From NCBI GenBank assembly GCA_028023455.1, contig JAQFVV010006208.1:4570963-4634962 (forward strand): a stretch of DNA of 64,000 nt. The letters run 5' to 3'. Below, in pieces: positions 22,721-33,899 of the stretch; the stretch's first letter is position 1; each line of letters opens with the position of its first letter. The position numbers and the translations under genes are program-made. The notes beneath the pieces are model-generated. The model did no database searches, had not been told where the DNA came from, and saw only the letters and a list, made by a program, of their open reading frames with translations. This DNA comes from Epiperipatus broadwayi. Lineage: Eukaryota > Onychophora > Udeonychophora > Euonychophora > Peripatidae.

Positions 22721-23226
22721 TATTCATTTGTATGACATATTTATTTATAAAATTGCTTTGTCCTGAGGATATTAATTAGATATCATTCAGGAGAGCATAA
22801 ATAACTAGTTCATTTAAATAAAATTTTATAACTAATTTTTATCCAATTTCCAATTTTTGATGTAGTTGAAGTTTGCATGTATGATATATTTATGATAATA
22901 GAGCTTTTTCGAATTTGCAAATTATTTTAATTTTTAATTTTATATTAATATAGATAATACAAATATGTAGCAGCATTCCTTTAACTTAAAATTGAATGAT
23001 TAGTTGAAAACTGAATCAATTGTTTTTATATTTATTTATTATACATTATTTTTATTTCATGTAATCTATCCTTTAGTCTTTCTCTTTAAATAAATGATAA
23101 TTCAGTGCTACATATGTAGAACTAAAAATGAGAAAATAAAAAATATAAAAAGAAGTTAAAGAAACATTTTTATTCATAATAATACACTAAAATGTAAACA
23201 TTTGAATACAAGTACTGAACTTAATG

Positions 23227-23465
23227 TAATTAGAAGGAATTTGAACTCAGACTTTCAAGCTCCCAAAACTATCCATTTCATCTTATACAACTGACACATA
23301 TGACCACATACATGTTAAAAAGATAAATGGGTTCCAGCACAAAATACATTTATTGGAAATCATTTATCTTTTTCGCATTTATTGTCATGGGTATCAGTTG
23401 TATAAAATGGAATGGATGAATGAGGGGAACTTGAAAGTAGTGTGAGAACAAATCCCATCTAATTA
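23227..23465. mobile_element. SINE S2, two copies in inverted orientation
   Basis: The minus-oriented part (TAATTAGAAGGAATTTGAAC, ATACAACTGACACATATGA) abuts a plus-oriented part (GAAATCATTTATCTTTTTCG, TAAAATGGAATGGATGAATG). Together they form a palindrome like the one at 46684-47075. Confidence 0.65.
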
Positions 23466-24732
23466 AAATGTAAAAAATAATTTTTCTTCAGCTTTCATAA
23501 ATTAAAGACTAGGGTTAACTTACATAAATGGAAATTGAATGTATTTCTTTCATATCTTATATATAAATATTATTAGACAATCATCAAAAATGGATTCTAT
23601 TACACTGCTTTTACATATATTTAAATAAATCAATGACATAATATAACATAAAATATCCTTATATATCAGCAATAAATATATATAATAAGAAGAATCATAC
23701 AAAAGTTCTTTTCGACAAATATTAATTTTTGCCCTTTTCAATGCACTTCAACTAATTTATAATTATGATCTGCATTGTTAATATAAAATCCATATGAACG
23801 TGTTTGTCCATAATGCTTTACTGGAACACCTTCTTGAAGGCTGGGTACACAAAACTATTAATAAATGTTGGGTACAACAAAACTATTAATAAAACTCAGT
23901 GATCTCAGTGATATGATAAACCACTACATGATACCTTATAATCCAATTTTCATCAGACAAAGTATGGAAATTTAGAAATATTTTTAAAATTATTATCTTA
24001 TATAAAAAAATCCATATGAATGTATAGTTGTTCGTAACGCTTTATTGAGAAGTTCTCTGAATTTTTTTTTATTCAGAGGGTGTTCCAGTAAATAATCTTA
24101 CTATATATAATTGTCTGTGATGCTATCAAATTTACATATCAAATATAACAAATATATTTCAAAATTTTAAATTTTAATTTGGCTTGCTGGGTACATTTCT
24201 GAAGTGTACCAAACAGGCTAAGTTGTTCCTACCAATTAAAAAATGCTATTAAAAAAACGAGGGCCTTTCCATAGGCTGGGTACATTTCTCACATTTATTT
24301 GTATGATATTAAAATTGTTTGTTAATTTACATTAAATCTTTAAAAAAATTTGTTAAAGCAACCAATTAAAAAAAGTGGCAGATTTTCGATAGGCTAGTTA
24401 CATCTGGTATATATATATATATATAGAAAAATGAAAAATATTAAACTAATTGTTAAATTATAATTCTTGTTTGATAAAAAGCATATGAAAATTAATAGAA
24501 AGCAGAACTAAGCCTATTTCTTAAACATGAATTTCTTATTCTTTGATTTATAAAAGCTGAAGAAAATTTTTTAATTTTTTAGGGCAATTATGTGAACAAA
24601 AGCATTTCTTTAATTTTTTATTTTCTGTAAGATTATATGGACTATATAAATATATTTATATAATTTGCGAATATTATAATGTGGAAGTTTTGAAGTATAA
24701 AGTGTGAGTTCTACTTTATGTATATTTTAGTA

Positions 24733-24990
24733 AATATCACATGACCACTATTTCTTATGCTAGCACATAAGTGCTATTAAAACAGGAAAAACTCTCCATA
24801 TAGTAGGGCCACTCAGTGCCATCCTAAGATCTAGGTGCAGTGCCCTCAGATCCAAAGCTCCTCACTGACGAAGGCCACAAGCCAGAAACTAATCTGGGGA
24901 TATTGGATGAGTAGGCACTAGATAGGGATATTATGCACAAGCCTTCTGGCATCCATTGATTTCTCTGGTTGGCACTGAGGGCTATTTTCC
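24733..24990 (+). mobile_element. H2-family element with hammerhead
   Basis: It starts with CATGACCACTATTTCTTATG and GAAAAACTCTCCATATAGTA, then jumps into the 3' half: ATCCTAAGATCTAGGTGCAG, hammerhead at 24859-24900, GCACAAGCCTTCTGGCATCC. The region between the terminal and hammerhead segments is deleted relative to the 45-kb copies. Confidence 0.75.
24859..24900 (+). ncRNA. H2 hammerhead ribozyme, one base from intact
   Basis: UCCUCA, CUGACGA, A, GGC-loop-GCC, A, GAAA, CUAAUC, UGGGGA. The catalytic core, stem I (6 bp) and stem II are kept. G16.2 is A, which breaks the single C15.2-G16.2 pair of stem III. The orientation is sense to the host pre-mRNA. Confidence 0.6.
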
Positions 24991-25245
24991 AGAGAAACAA
25001 TGAATCAAGTGTTCAGTGTATAAACTTTTCTTTAATTTTTGTTTGTTTATATAATGAAATATAATACCTGGTGCAATCTGTAATTATTACGTAAATGTTT
25101 CACCTTAATTGGTTTATTGTAAGAATGCTTTCAACTGAACTACAATTGCTTTAAAATTTTCACTGTAATATACATTATTATTATCATTAGTTTTAAGTTA
25201 ACTTTGAGTCGAAATTTGATTATTAAATTATTTTTATTATTTTAG

Positions 25246-25389
25246 GACATCGATTTAGACCCACCTATGACTTTGGGTACATGGCCTTAGATATTTTAAC
25301 AATTTATCCTGAAGATTCTGGGGTTTACATTGCCAGAGCGATCAATGAAGTGGGTGAAGCAGTCACATCTTGTTCGGTTAAGTGTGAAG
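25246..25389 (+). CDS. sls: Kettin-like exon: C-half of Ig 5
   Basis: The acceptor is TATTTTAG|GA and the exon is 144 nt: GHRFRPTYDFGYMALDIL, then TIYPEDSGVYIARAINEVGE. The F-strand Cys is Ala (YIARA). HDFG is YDFG and VALDI is MALDI. Two cysteines near the end (SCSVKCE) are not at canonical positions. The donor is GAAG|GTAACT. Confidence 0.88.
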
Positions 25390-25619
25390 GTAACTTTTTT
25401 TAGATATTTTAGAGATCATGAAATAAATTTTATGCTATATAGTACGATTACAAAATTTTTAATGATTTGTTTTAATTCGAATATGTTAGCAATAACTTAC
25501 ATAAAGAAGTTCTCTGGTAGTTGATTTAAATTCACTTACATTATATTTAGTTATAGAATTTTTTTTTTTTCGTTGAAACTTGTGGCAATAAATTCTTCCT
25601 TTTTTATTTTAAATTTTAG

Positions 25620-25877
25620 CTAAACGCAGTATTATTTTCGATACTCAGCATCCAGAGGGATTAGAAAAAATTCAGATATTGGAAGATACATCTAAATACA
25701 CAAAGGAGGCAATATCACCTGAGAAACCCAATCAGAGGCCAGTATTTCTCAAACCACTTCAGAATTTGGATAATTTAATTGAAGGACAAAGTGCTCATCT
25801 TGAAAGCAGAGTTGAACCTATTCATGATCCTAACTTAAAAGTGGAATGGTTTTTCAATGGGATTCCTATTCAAACAG
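25620..25877 (+). CDS. sls: Kettin-like exon: linker + N-half of Ig 6
   Basis: This 258-nt exon follows a 230-nt intron with a poly-T acceptor tract. The linker AKRSIIFDTQHPEGLEKIQ is followed by ILEDTSKYTKEA. In the Ig half, IEGQSAHLESRVEPIHDP has Ser at the B-strand Cys position. It ends VEWFFNGIPIQTG with donor ACAG|GTATAT. Confidence 0.9.
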
Positions 25878-27321
25878 GTATATATAATAATGATATGTTG
25901 GTGTATTAGTAATTTTTTTCTGTAAAATTTTATATTTCACTATCACATGTGCCATAGAATCGTTCGCTATTTGAGTAAAGACATTTCTGCTAATATGTAT
26001 TACTAAATAATTTTAAATTCTAGTAAAGGTTAAATTAATTTGAAAATATTAAATCAGTATTATAATAATATTTAATTATTATATTCACCTGAAGAGGAGT
26101 TCGATTGTTGTCTTTAGTTTGTTGAAATATTTTCAAATAAGTTTAGAATTTTTCAAATAGCCGACCTAATAAACCATTCAATTTTAATTGTTAAATATAA
26201 ATCTGTTGTCACTTCCAAATCAGTACTCCTAGTTTACAATTTACACTACATCTATGATTCATAGATCAACAGTTGGCTATGTACATAAAATAAAACAAAT
26301 TGTGAGAAAGCTTTTCTCAATACAGTTATCATATATTTATAATTACATTAGAAATAAGAAAGTAGTAGCCATCTTTTATAATGTGATTCTAAATATCAAA
26401 GCTTATTAAAGTTTATGATAAAAGGTTTAAATATGAGGAGGTAACATAAATTGTTAAAGAATGATAGTGACAAACTTTGATCACATATATCAGTGGTTTG
26501 ATGAGAGTACATATTATTTTGATAATTAAATCTCATGTTTTAATCCAGAATTCTATATACAAATTTAAAAACGTTTATGAAGTTAAAGGTGTAAAATGTT
26601 ATATTTGGATTTATATATTGGACTATTTCCATCATCTAATATTAAGTATTGAATGCCTTTAGAAAAATTTAACTTTATTTAAATTTTCCAATTACATTCA
26701 ACTGTTAGTAATAGCATGCAGATTGGTATATGCATATAATTTCGAAAGGTATTCTTCTTCTCTCTTCTTCAGGCATTGCTGGCCTAGCAGGATGGCTTAG
26801 TTAGTTAGAGTGTTACCTTAAAATTCAATATTCAGGAATCTAAGAGTCCAAGTTTGATTTGATGCTAGTACTGTCACTGATAAGCCAGAAATACTTGAAG
26901 AAGAGAGGAGAAAAATACTCGAAACGTTGTGCATATACTAACCTGTGTGCTATTACTAACAGTTGAACGTAATTGGAAAATTTAAATAAAAGTTACTTTT
27001 TTCTAAAGACATTCAATACTTAACATTAGATGATTGAAATAGTCCAACATATAAAAACAACTAAAATACCATCATCACAAACTTTCAGGAAAACACCAAA
27101 ATATTATATGTTTACATAAACCATCATATACATTATTTTTTTGTTTCTATTAGTTTTTAAACTTGCACACATATATATTTCCTATGCATTAGAATAAATG
27201 CTAATACAACTTAATGTAAGTAATATAGTTAGTTGTTGTTTTTTTTCATAATTTTTATATATTTGTGAGATAGTTGTTAATTTGTACATCTATTTTAAAA
27301 TTTGAAATATTTATGTTTTAG
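25878..27321. other. Intron 10 (about 1.4 kb) splitting Ig 6
   Basis: A foldback element occupies about 26590-27060. 25880-26580 and 27070-27320 are AT-rich without recognisable content. Confidence 0.65.
26590..27060. mobile_element. Foldback element with a tRNA-like core
   Basis: The arms are inverted: ATATTGGACTATTTCCATCA, AATTTTCCAATTACATTCAA and CAACTGTTAGTAATAGCATG with their complements at 26930-27050. The middle (26785-26885) reads AGCAGGATGGCTTAGTTAG, AGAGTGTTACCTT and CCAAGTTTGATT, a tRNA-like shape with decayed A and B boxes. TTTCG and CTCGAAACG boxes flank it, resembling the ribozyme families but with no convincing core. Confidence 0.65.
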
Positions 27322-27465
27322 GTCATAGATTCAGAACCACTCATGATTTTGGCTATGTAGCTTTGGATATTTTATATTCTTATCCCGAAGATTCTGGAGT
27401 TTACATGTGCCGAGCTACTAACGAATTAGGAGAGGCTGTCGTAACAGCTTTTATTAAAGTTTCTG
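27322..27465 (+). CDS. sls: Kettin-like exon: C-half of Ig 6
   Basis: The acceptor is TGTTTTAG|GT and the exon is 144 nt: GHRFRTTHDFGYVALDIL, then YSYPEDSGVYMCRATNELGE. It is the closest to consensus of the ten C-halves, with F-strand Cys present. The donor is TCTG|GTAAAT, followed by a 136-nt intron. Confidence 0.9.
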
Positions 27466-27601
27466 GTAAATTTATACTTTTCATTATTTTTCCTAATAAT
27501 TTTATGATTTTTTTTCTTTTTATATATTAATAGTTTAAAATTTTATTATTTTTGTTTTGTTCTGATTTTTTTTTTCTTTGTTTTTTTTTTTTTTTTTATA
27601 G

Positions 27602-27856
27602 CTAAACGCAGCATTTATTATGATACTCACCATCCTGAAGGTTTAGAAAAAATACACGAATTAGAATCACAAGTGAGGTACCAAGAGACATTAACAGTAG
27701 AAGTCCCTACCAAAAAACCAGTATTTATCCAGCCTTTGTGTGATATGGATAACATAATGGAAGGACAGCATGTCCATCTGGAGTGTCGTGTTGAACCAGT
27801 TAATGATCCAAAACTTCGTATTGAATGGTTCTTTAATAATCAACCACTCAAAGCTG
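27602..27856 (+). CDS. sls: Kettin-like exon: linker + N-half of Ig 7
   Basis: This exon is 255 nt after a T-rich acceptor. The linker AKRSIYYDTHHPEGLEKIH has H for Q in QHPEG. Then come ELESQVRYQETLTVEVP and an Ig half with MEGQHVHLECRVEPVNDP (B-strand Cys present; an extra Cys in QPLCDMD) and IEWFFNNQPLKAG. The donor is GCTG|GTAGGA. Confidence 0.9.
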
Positions 27857-28179
27857 GTAGGATATAATTATATACTTCTAACAATATTATTAGTTGTTGT
27901 ATACCATAGATGCTCAATTATTTAATGTTTTACAAAAATTATTCATTTCACAAAGGCAAAATCTCCATACAGTAGCTCCACTCAGTACAAGCCAGAGTAA
28001 TCAATGGATGCATGAAGGTTTGTGCACTGAGTGGCGCTATTGTATGGAGAGTTTTGCCTCTGTGTAAACAGCTTGTGTAAGCAAAAAGAAATGGTGATCT
28101 TGTGATTTTTGATGCTTTAAGCATAAAGAATAGTGATCATGTGATGTTTAATGCTTTAATTATTCATTTCTTAATTTAG
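27857..28179. other. Intron 12 (323 nt) almost filled by an H2 mini-element
   Basis: Positions 27955-28160 are an H2-family remnant. The termini GGCAAAATCTCCATACAGTA and TGTATGGAGAGTTTTGCC are inverted, and most of the body, including the hammerhead, is deleted. A second small palindrome, ATGGTGATCTTGTGATTTTT and AGTGATCATGTGATGTTTAA, follows right up to the acceptor, so the insertion ends about 20 nt before the splice site. Confidence 0.7.
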
Positions 28180-28323
28180 GCCATCGCTTCAGGCTCACGT
28201 GTGATTTCGGATATGTTGCTCTCGATATTTTGGGTGCATATGCTGAAGAATCTGGAGTTTATAAATGCAGGGCTTTCAATGAACTGGGTGAAGCATTTAC
28301 ATCAGCAAAAATTACTGTTAAAG
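28180..28323 (+). CDS. sls: Kettin-like exon: C-half of Ig 7
   Basis: The acceptor is TTAATTTAG|GC and the exon is 144 nt: GHRFRLTCDFGYVALDIL, then GAYAEESGVYKCRAFNELGE. HDFG is CDFG, adding a third Cys to this Ig, and DSG is ESG. The canonical F-strand Cys is present. The donor is AAAG|GTGGGT. Confidence 0.9.
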
Positions 28324-28526
28324 GTGGGTAACTACCTGTAATTTTATAAAATGTAATTTAAAATAAGTTTCTTTATAAATTGAAATATCCCCAGAGATAA
28401 ATTGCAATGTTAGATACATCATAAATTTGTGACAACATTTTTTTTTTATCTTTCAATATAGGTCACACAATATATATATATGAAAAACAAAAACACAAGT
28501 TAAAACTTGCTAACACTTGTATTTAT

Positions 28527-28702
28527 GACAATAGATGGCATTCTACCAAAAACACCATCAAGTGTAAGTTTGTTTACATAAATGTCAGAGCAAGCATTCA
28601 CTATCTCTAACTTTAGAGATAGTGAATGTTTGCTCTGACGTTTATGTAAACAAACGTACGCTTGACGGTGTTTTTGGTAGAACGCCATTTATTGTCATAT
28701 AT
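28527..28702. mobile_element. Near-perfect foldback element in a TA tract
   Basis: The arms of about 85 nt read ATGACAATAGATGGCATTCT and ACACCATCAAGTGTAAGTTT, inverted at the right. The centre at AACTTTAGAGATAGTG has almost no spacer. It is flanked on both sides by (TA)n. No ribozyme core is seen. Confidence 0.85.
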
Positions 28703-29186
28703 ATATATATTTATTATATTTACCATCATATATGTATATATTCTGCTCATTTTTTTAGAATCTTATATATGATTAAATTAGAAAAATTGAATATCTGAAA
28801 TCCAGCAAAGTGATATGAAAAAATAATAACATAAGAAAATATAATTATGAAATGCCAAGTTTTAGAAGTGAATAAAAGTCTCAAAAATGTAAAACAAAGG
28901 TTGTTTTAAAACTCTTATTAAAAAGGAAATAACATCATGAAGTATGGAAAAGAGTATCTATAAAAACTATATAGTAATAATTCAACTATGAATAAGTTCC
29001 TTCTTTTTTGAACTAATGTAATACACAACTGTTAATGAAAACACACACAGAAAAGATCGTTTTTTTTTAAATATTCATTTTATTACTGTCTATCATGGTT
29101 TTGATATAACATGTATATTATATTCATAGTTTACAATAATATTACTATAAGCCATCAATATGATATATTAGTATAAGTCATGAATA

Positions 29187-29405
29187 TCATACCATTTACC
29201 ACTCTCTTATCAATAATCTTTATTTATATCAAAACTAACAGTTTCGACTGTCCTGCAGTCATCATCAGAGCTACAATATTCAAATATATAATTATATAAT
29301 TAATACACTTATACACATATTCATATACATAATTAAATACAAATAAATAAATAAATAAAAAGTATTGATAAAGTGTTTAAGAGAGTGGCAAATGGTATGA
29401 TACAT
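29187..29405 (-). mobile_element. H1-family element, best copy
   Basis: The terminal inverted repeats TATCATACCATTTACCACTC and GAGTGGCAAATGGTATGATA define the ends. The body contains the hammerhead at 29231-29270 and an (AAAT)n run. A decayed relative is at 6013-6240. Confidence 0.8.
29231..29270 (-). ncRNA. H1 hammerhead-like ribozyme motif, intact core
   Basis: On the minus strand: AGCU (stem I), CUGAUGA, U, GACUG-loop-CAGUC (stem II, 5 bp), GAAA, CUGUU, AGUU (stem I). Stem I continues outward to about 11 pairs with one mismatch and several G-U pairs. C15.2-G16.2 is the only stem III pair and its loop is a single U. A hairpin is therefore implausible in cis and a dimer form more likely, as proposed for minimal-stem-III hammerheads. 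The cleavage triplet is GUU rather than the optimal GUC. Confidence 0.6.
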
Positions 29406-30055
29406 TAATTAAAGTAGAAATCAATACATAGGTAAAGGAAGAAGAAAAAAATTATATTAAGTCATGAATGAAATACATGTTATATCGAAAGCATGCTAGG
29501 CAGTAATAATGCTGAATATTTAAAAAAACTATCTTTTCTGTGGATGTTTTCAATAACAGTCATATATTATATAGTAATCAATAATAAAAGAAAGTTATTA
29601 TAACAAAATCTTTTGAAATTTTCGAGCATCTTAAGTAAATAAGTAAATTGTACAAATTTTAAAGATGTTTTACAAACTGCGGAACAATTGAGTGCTATGA
29701 ATCTGACGAATTAGTTGAAAGCATGCACAGGGAATAATATACTTAATACAATTATAGCTTTTCTTATTTCATATTTATAACATGGACATAAATATTATAT
29801 AAAAGCTGTAGGAAATAAATGGAATTATTATAATTATTTTAAAATTAACAAGTAAAGAATTAGAGAAATGATTGATAAATTTATATGGGGACATCTAAAA
29901 GATAAAGATTTTCTAGATAATTGAAAAAAAATGCATTACAGATAATATTTAGGAAAGGTGGAAAGAAAAATATCAGAAATTACAAATACATCTTTTTAAA
30001 ATCATTACATCTTTTCTAAAGAATACTTCAAACAAAGCAAAAGAATAATTTAGAT

Positions 30056-30455
30056 TTTAAAAATGCTTTAATCTAATAGATCAATCCAAATGTTAAGAGA
30101 AGTTATAGGAAGGACCAGATAATGTAGATCATCATTTAGTTTTGGATTTGGAAATTATAAAAAGCAAAAGTCTTTCGATTGTTTTAAGTATTTTGGTCAT
30201 TGGTAGTTAAAGTATTAGAACATCTACTAGATGTAGATTCAGGATATTGCCAAATTTCGAAAAATATTTATCAAATTGATATTAAATTATATGATGCTAC
30301 TAAGAAGATTAACTTTGATAACAGGATTTTTTTCATATCTCCTAAAAATATTTTAATCTAATAGATCAATCCAAATGTTAAGAGAAGTTATAAAAAGGAC
30401 CAGATATGTGGTTCATAATTTAGCTTTGGATTTGGAGATTATAAAAACAAAAAAC
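30056..30455 (+). repeat. Direct duplication with decayed LINE sequence between the units
   Basis: TTTAATCTAATAGATCAATC followed by CAAATGTTAAGAGAAGTTAT occurs at about 30068 and 30350, each followed by GGACCAGATA and TTTGGATTTGGA. The segment between them can be read, with many breaks, as RTE-like: LYDATKKINF, compared with LHNDTRKINT in the 22-kb copy, then FFISPK. It is a very decayed remnant. Confidence 0.5.
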
Positions 30456-30879
30456 TGCAAAATATTAAATAATATTTTAAACTTAAGAATGCTGATAAAT
30501 AAATCGTTAAAAAGAAATGTTTCAATTAAATGTAGTTGAAATAAATATGGACACATGTATATATTAATTAATGTAATAGACCTTATAAATTACCTTATAT
30601 GGAAACGAATTCCTAAGACACTAATTGATTGTGTAGATATAAAACCTTACAGATATGGAAATAAATTCCGAAGATTAATTAATATTATCGATCTTAAAAA
30701 CTTACCTGATATGGAAATAAATTCCTAAGAGAGTAATTAATTATACGTGTAATTAAAAGCTAAGGTGAATTCTGTTGTTCGATAATAACAAACTTTAAAT
30801 AATACGCAAATTGATTAAGTGAATTAATTAAAGCCAAAGTCAAAAATACTCCAGAAAAAGGTAAGGAAACAAAAGAAGA

Positions 30880-32420
30880 AAGAGGTTGTAAATTGATAAG
30901 AAAAAATGACTGGTGACTCATTCTTTGTCGTGATTGCTGTCACTGTCCCATGAGTTGCCGAGCAATGATCATCATCGGAGTATTTTCATTTTTAGGATAT
31001 CGGCTCCTGTAGGTCACTAAGCCGACTAATACTTTTAACAGACCTTCTCGGTCTTATTATTATTTTGAATGCCTCAAGAGGCTCTTAGAGGATTGTGTTA
31101 TAAAGACGAAAGACAGTAGTGAAGGTAAAGTGAATAATAGTTTACCTAATTTGCTATTCAGGAATTAACCCGTGAATTAGGCTCGCTCAAATGCAGACTT
31201 TATATTTGTGTTAAAGATCAGTATAGTAATTCCTTTTTTTTTAATTGTTAATAAATTATTATTGCTAAATATATATGTGTTATTATCTGTCGAGTTTTAT
31301 TATATATTTGTTTACTAGTAGCCCAGTCATAGTTGGGGACACAACAAATTGTTGGTGCAGTCGCATCGAACCTGTGAATAGTAAATAAGTTTGAAAGCCA
31401 AATTTTTGGCAATCACTCAAACCTAGAGAAACAGAAAAGAGCTTAAGCGATTAGTAAGCTTCTGGCAGTCAGGTTTTTCAAACTTAGGGAGAAAAGTATA
31501 GAATTATAGTCATTAAAATTAGTAGTAAGGCTACTTGTTCAGTTAATCAGTCATGAGTGCTTTTAGGCAGAATTGCATATCTGAATTCGAGGTCAGCAGT
31601 GCACCTGAATAGCCATTGTATATTACACAGTTACAAAACTTGTTTACATTGAATGAAATTAAAGATAATAAAAAGAAAGTAGCTGTTTATGTGTTTCACT
31701 GGTATTAAAGTGATTGAGGTCGTAAATAGATTGTTTGAGATACCTATTACTGAGAAAGTAAAGTATGATGATCTAATAAAGAAATTAAGCAATCATTTCA
31801 ACCCTTGTCCATCATGGCACTTAGCTCATTTAACTTACCAAATCAGGAAGCAGCTGGAGAGTGAAAAAGTATTGACCAAAGGTTGTGGGTATGGTAAGTT
31901 TGTGGACAAAAGATGATAAAGGCTATCAACTGTTTATGGAATGGGTAAAGAATGGATGGCCAGAGTTGAAGCCACACTATGTTTCTATAGAGTTCGACAA
32001 ACCGTGTGAAATTGTCTAGTTGTAAAGGGTGTGTACTAATGGGGGGGGGGTCCAAATTGTAATACCAAGGGGAGGTAGACAAGTTTTAAAGCTTTTACAT
32101 GAAAGTCACCCTGGAATTGTGTGAGCTAAAACATTAGCTCATAACTACGTCTGGTGGCCAACAACAGACATCGATCAATACATCAAAAAATGCATGGCCG
32201 GTCAATTTGAAGGCAAAATAATATGATCCCATGGCCAATAGCAACAGAAGCTTGGAAGAGAGTGTACATCGATCATGCAGATCCAATAAACGGCAAGATA
32301 CGGCTCATACTTATAGACACATACTCCAAAAACATGACCATTCTACTAAAGAATCAGACAAATTCCCACAAGATATGCATTTATCCATTTCTTTACTGAT
32401 CTTAACAATACAAAGCTAAG
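30880..32420 (+). pseudogene. Ty3/Gypsy-type LTR retrotransposon remnant (LTR end, gag piece, integrase piece)
   Basis: A GC-richer stretch (30900-31340) resembles an LTR. It ends near GGGGACACAACAAATTG, followed by TTGGTGCAGTCGCATCGAAC, a primer-binding-site-like junction. A gag-like open stretch (31689-31916) contains VKYDDLIKKLSNHFNPCPSW. After a deletion of protease/RT/RNase H, integrase-like fragments follow: HESHPGIV...WWPTTDID (32080-32200, zinc-binding HHCC region with a Cys lost) and RVYIDHADPINGKIRLILID (about 32255-32320, first catalytic Asp region). A 10-G run at 32041 marks a frameshift-prone site. No intact ORF and no second LTR was recognised. Confidence 0.75.
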
Positions 32421-32811
32421 GAGAAGTAAAGTATTTACTCAGACTATTTGATAGAAAATTTTGTTTCTATTTTCCCCCCAATAGGAATACTGTATTAGCA
32501 AATTAAAATTTATCTTAAGAGATTTGAAAGATTCTGAATAAAATTGCAAGAGCTGATGTCATTAATATTGTTCTGGGAAAGTTAATCTTTTTCTAGACTT
32601 AACAATACAAAGGATTAATCTAAACAGTAGGCAAATATCCAATTCATTTTTTTTTAAAAAAAACTTTGACTTGATATTCCAAGCTTGCATTTTATACACA
32701 ACTAATGAATCTATACATAACAATTGATAAGATAAACACTTTCAGGAATTCTATGTTCCTATATTCATAGCTCTTTACACTAATAGTTAATGAATATCGC
32801 AGTAAAACAGC

Positions 32812-33012
32812 CTACTTTTTAGAGATAGTAAAGCAAGCGTCTCTTCTGTTGATCACTTTGGGATCATCTGCTATAAAACAAGTCTCCTTGACTTTGTGTT
32901 TCACATTGTTACGCTCTGTGCACATTATCTCGGCTGAAGCTGGGTGGAAAGTGTGACCAGCAACTCTTTCATGCTCTACAAATATTGAGCTACCTTCAGC
33001 TTTAGTTTGCAT
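32812..33012 (-). pseudogene. Penelope-like element, C-terminal fragment
   Basis: This open stretch of 66 codons contains FVEHERVAGH, SAEIMCTERNN and VKHKVKETCF...INRRDACF. The EH...GH...E...KE..I...IN spacing resembles the second half of the GIY-YIG endonuclease of Penelope-like elements, and it aligns with the fragment at 6784-6954. No RT domain is nearby. Alternative: an unrelated retroelement tail. Confidence 0.45.
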
Positions 33013-33539
33013 TCTAATGTGTATATATATCGATGCTGCAATACCCTAGTGACAATATTTGCTTTAGTTTCGCCATAGTATGTTGCTTGGCCCCCTCGTT
33101 GGGGGAAAGTCATCTTATACATGAAGTGGGGAGTTAGTTCAGGTATAATTTTATTCTTTGCATTGTTAATTCAATCTATTGGTCGCTAGTGGCAAATGAA
33201 AGCCTACTTCGAACATGTTTGAAAGTTTTTTAGCTAAATGTTTAGCTATAGAGGGTATATATGGTAGCAACATCCATGGTTTATTTTCTGTAATTGGGTT
33301 GAATCTAAGCTATGACCTAAAGGGTGGAATGCTGTATATCGCCCACCTCTTACCTCATGTATTTGTATAATAAATAGTGCATTAGAGAAGAAATTTTATC
33401 TTTGCTATAATCATTTATTATTTTAATCTTTTCAAAAAATTGAATACATTTGAAGACAGATGTACCATCATCATGATATGTATAACGAGGAGGTTTATCT
33501 CCAAACAGGAAAATTTATTACAATAAACAAGTAAATATA

Positions 33540-33790
33540 TATTTAACTTCTCTTACTAGCATTAGAGAGAACAACTACAAATAACTGTTCTTTGCAATAG
33601 TGGGAAGCATAGCAGATATTGTTGAATGTATGTTGAATTGCTGTGTGTGTATATATATATGTTATACTTAATGTTTTCACTGTTATATGATGTAGATAAA
33701 TTATAACTTTTTGGGATATACCGTGTATTATTTTCCATTGAGCACCGATATTTCGACGGAATAGCAACCGCCATTTTCAAGATAAACTTT
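33540..33790. mobile_element. Repeat H5 with hammerhead-like end
   Basis: This is an AT-rich repeat with a (TG/TA) tract at 33643-33662. It ends in the block GGGATATACCGTGTATTATT, ATTGAGCACCGATATTTCG and ATTTTCAAGATAAACTTTTG. It is the only copy in the window, so its borders are uncertain. Confidence 0.45.
33743..33784 (-). ncRNA. Hammerhead-like motif, variant U3/A8 core (H5)
   Basis: On the minus strand: UAUC, UUGAAAA, U, GGCGG-loop-CCGUC (stem II, 5 bp), GAAA, UAUC, GGUG. Stem I pairs UAUC/GGUG with two G-U pairs. Stem III is essentially absent. It has the same 42-nt length and core positions as the 5404 and 20016 motifs, but an unrelated flanking sequence. Confidence 0.4.
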
Positions 33791-33899
33791 TGAAAGAAAA
33801 ACCGTTAGATCTTAACAAATAACGTGACTGCGTGCGAGATGAGAAATGAGATTTCAGTTCAGCATTCACAATATATATATATATATAAAAGGTAGAAAC

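Larger units (their letters stand above)
18668..25245. other. Intron 8 (about 6.6 kb) splitting Ig 5
   Basis: It contains a foldback (19460-20016), a variant hammerhead repeat, SINE S2 copies, a hAT-type element, an RTE LINE remnant and an H2 element with a near-intact hammerhead. 23780-24410 has repeated fragments (two AATCCATATGAA boxes, GGCTGGGTACA boxes) without a clear element. 24420-24730 is AT-rich with nothing recognised. Confidence 0.7.
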
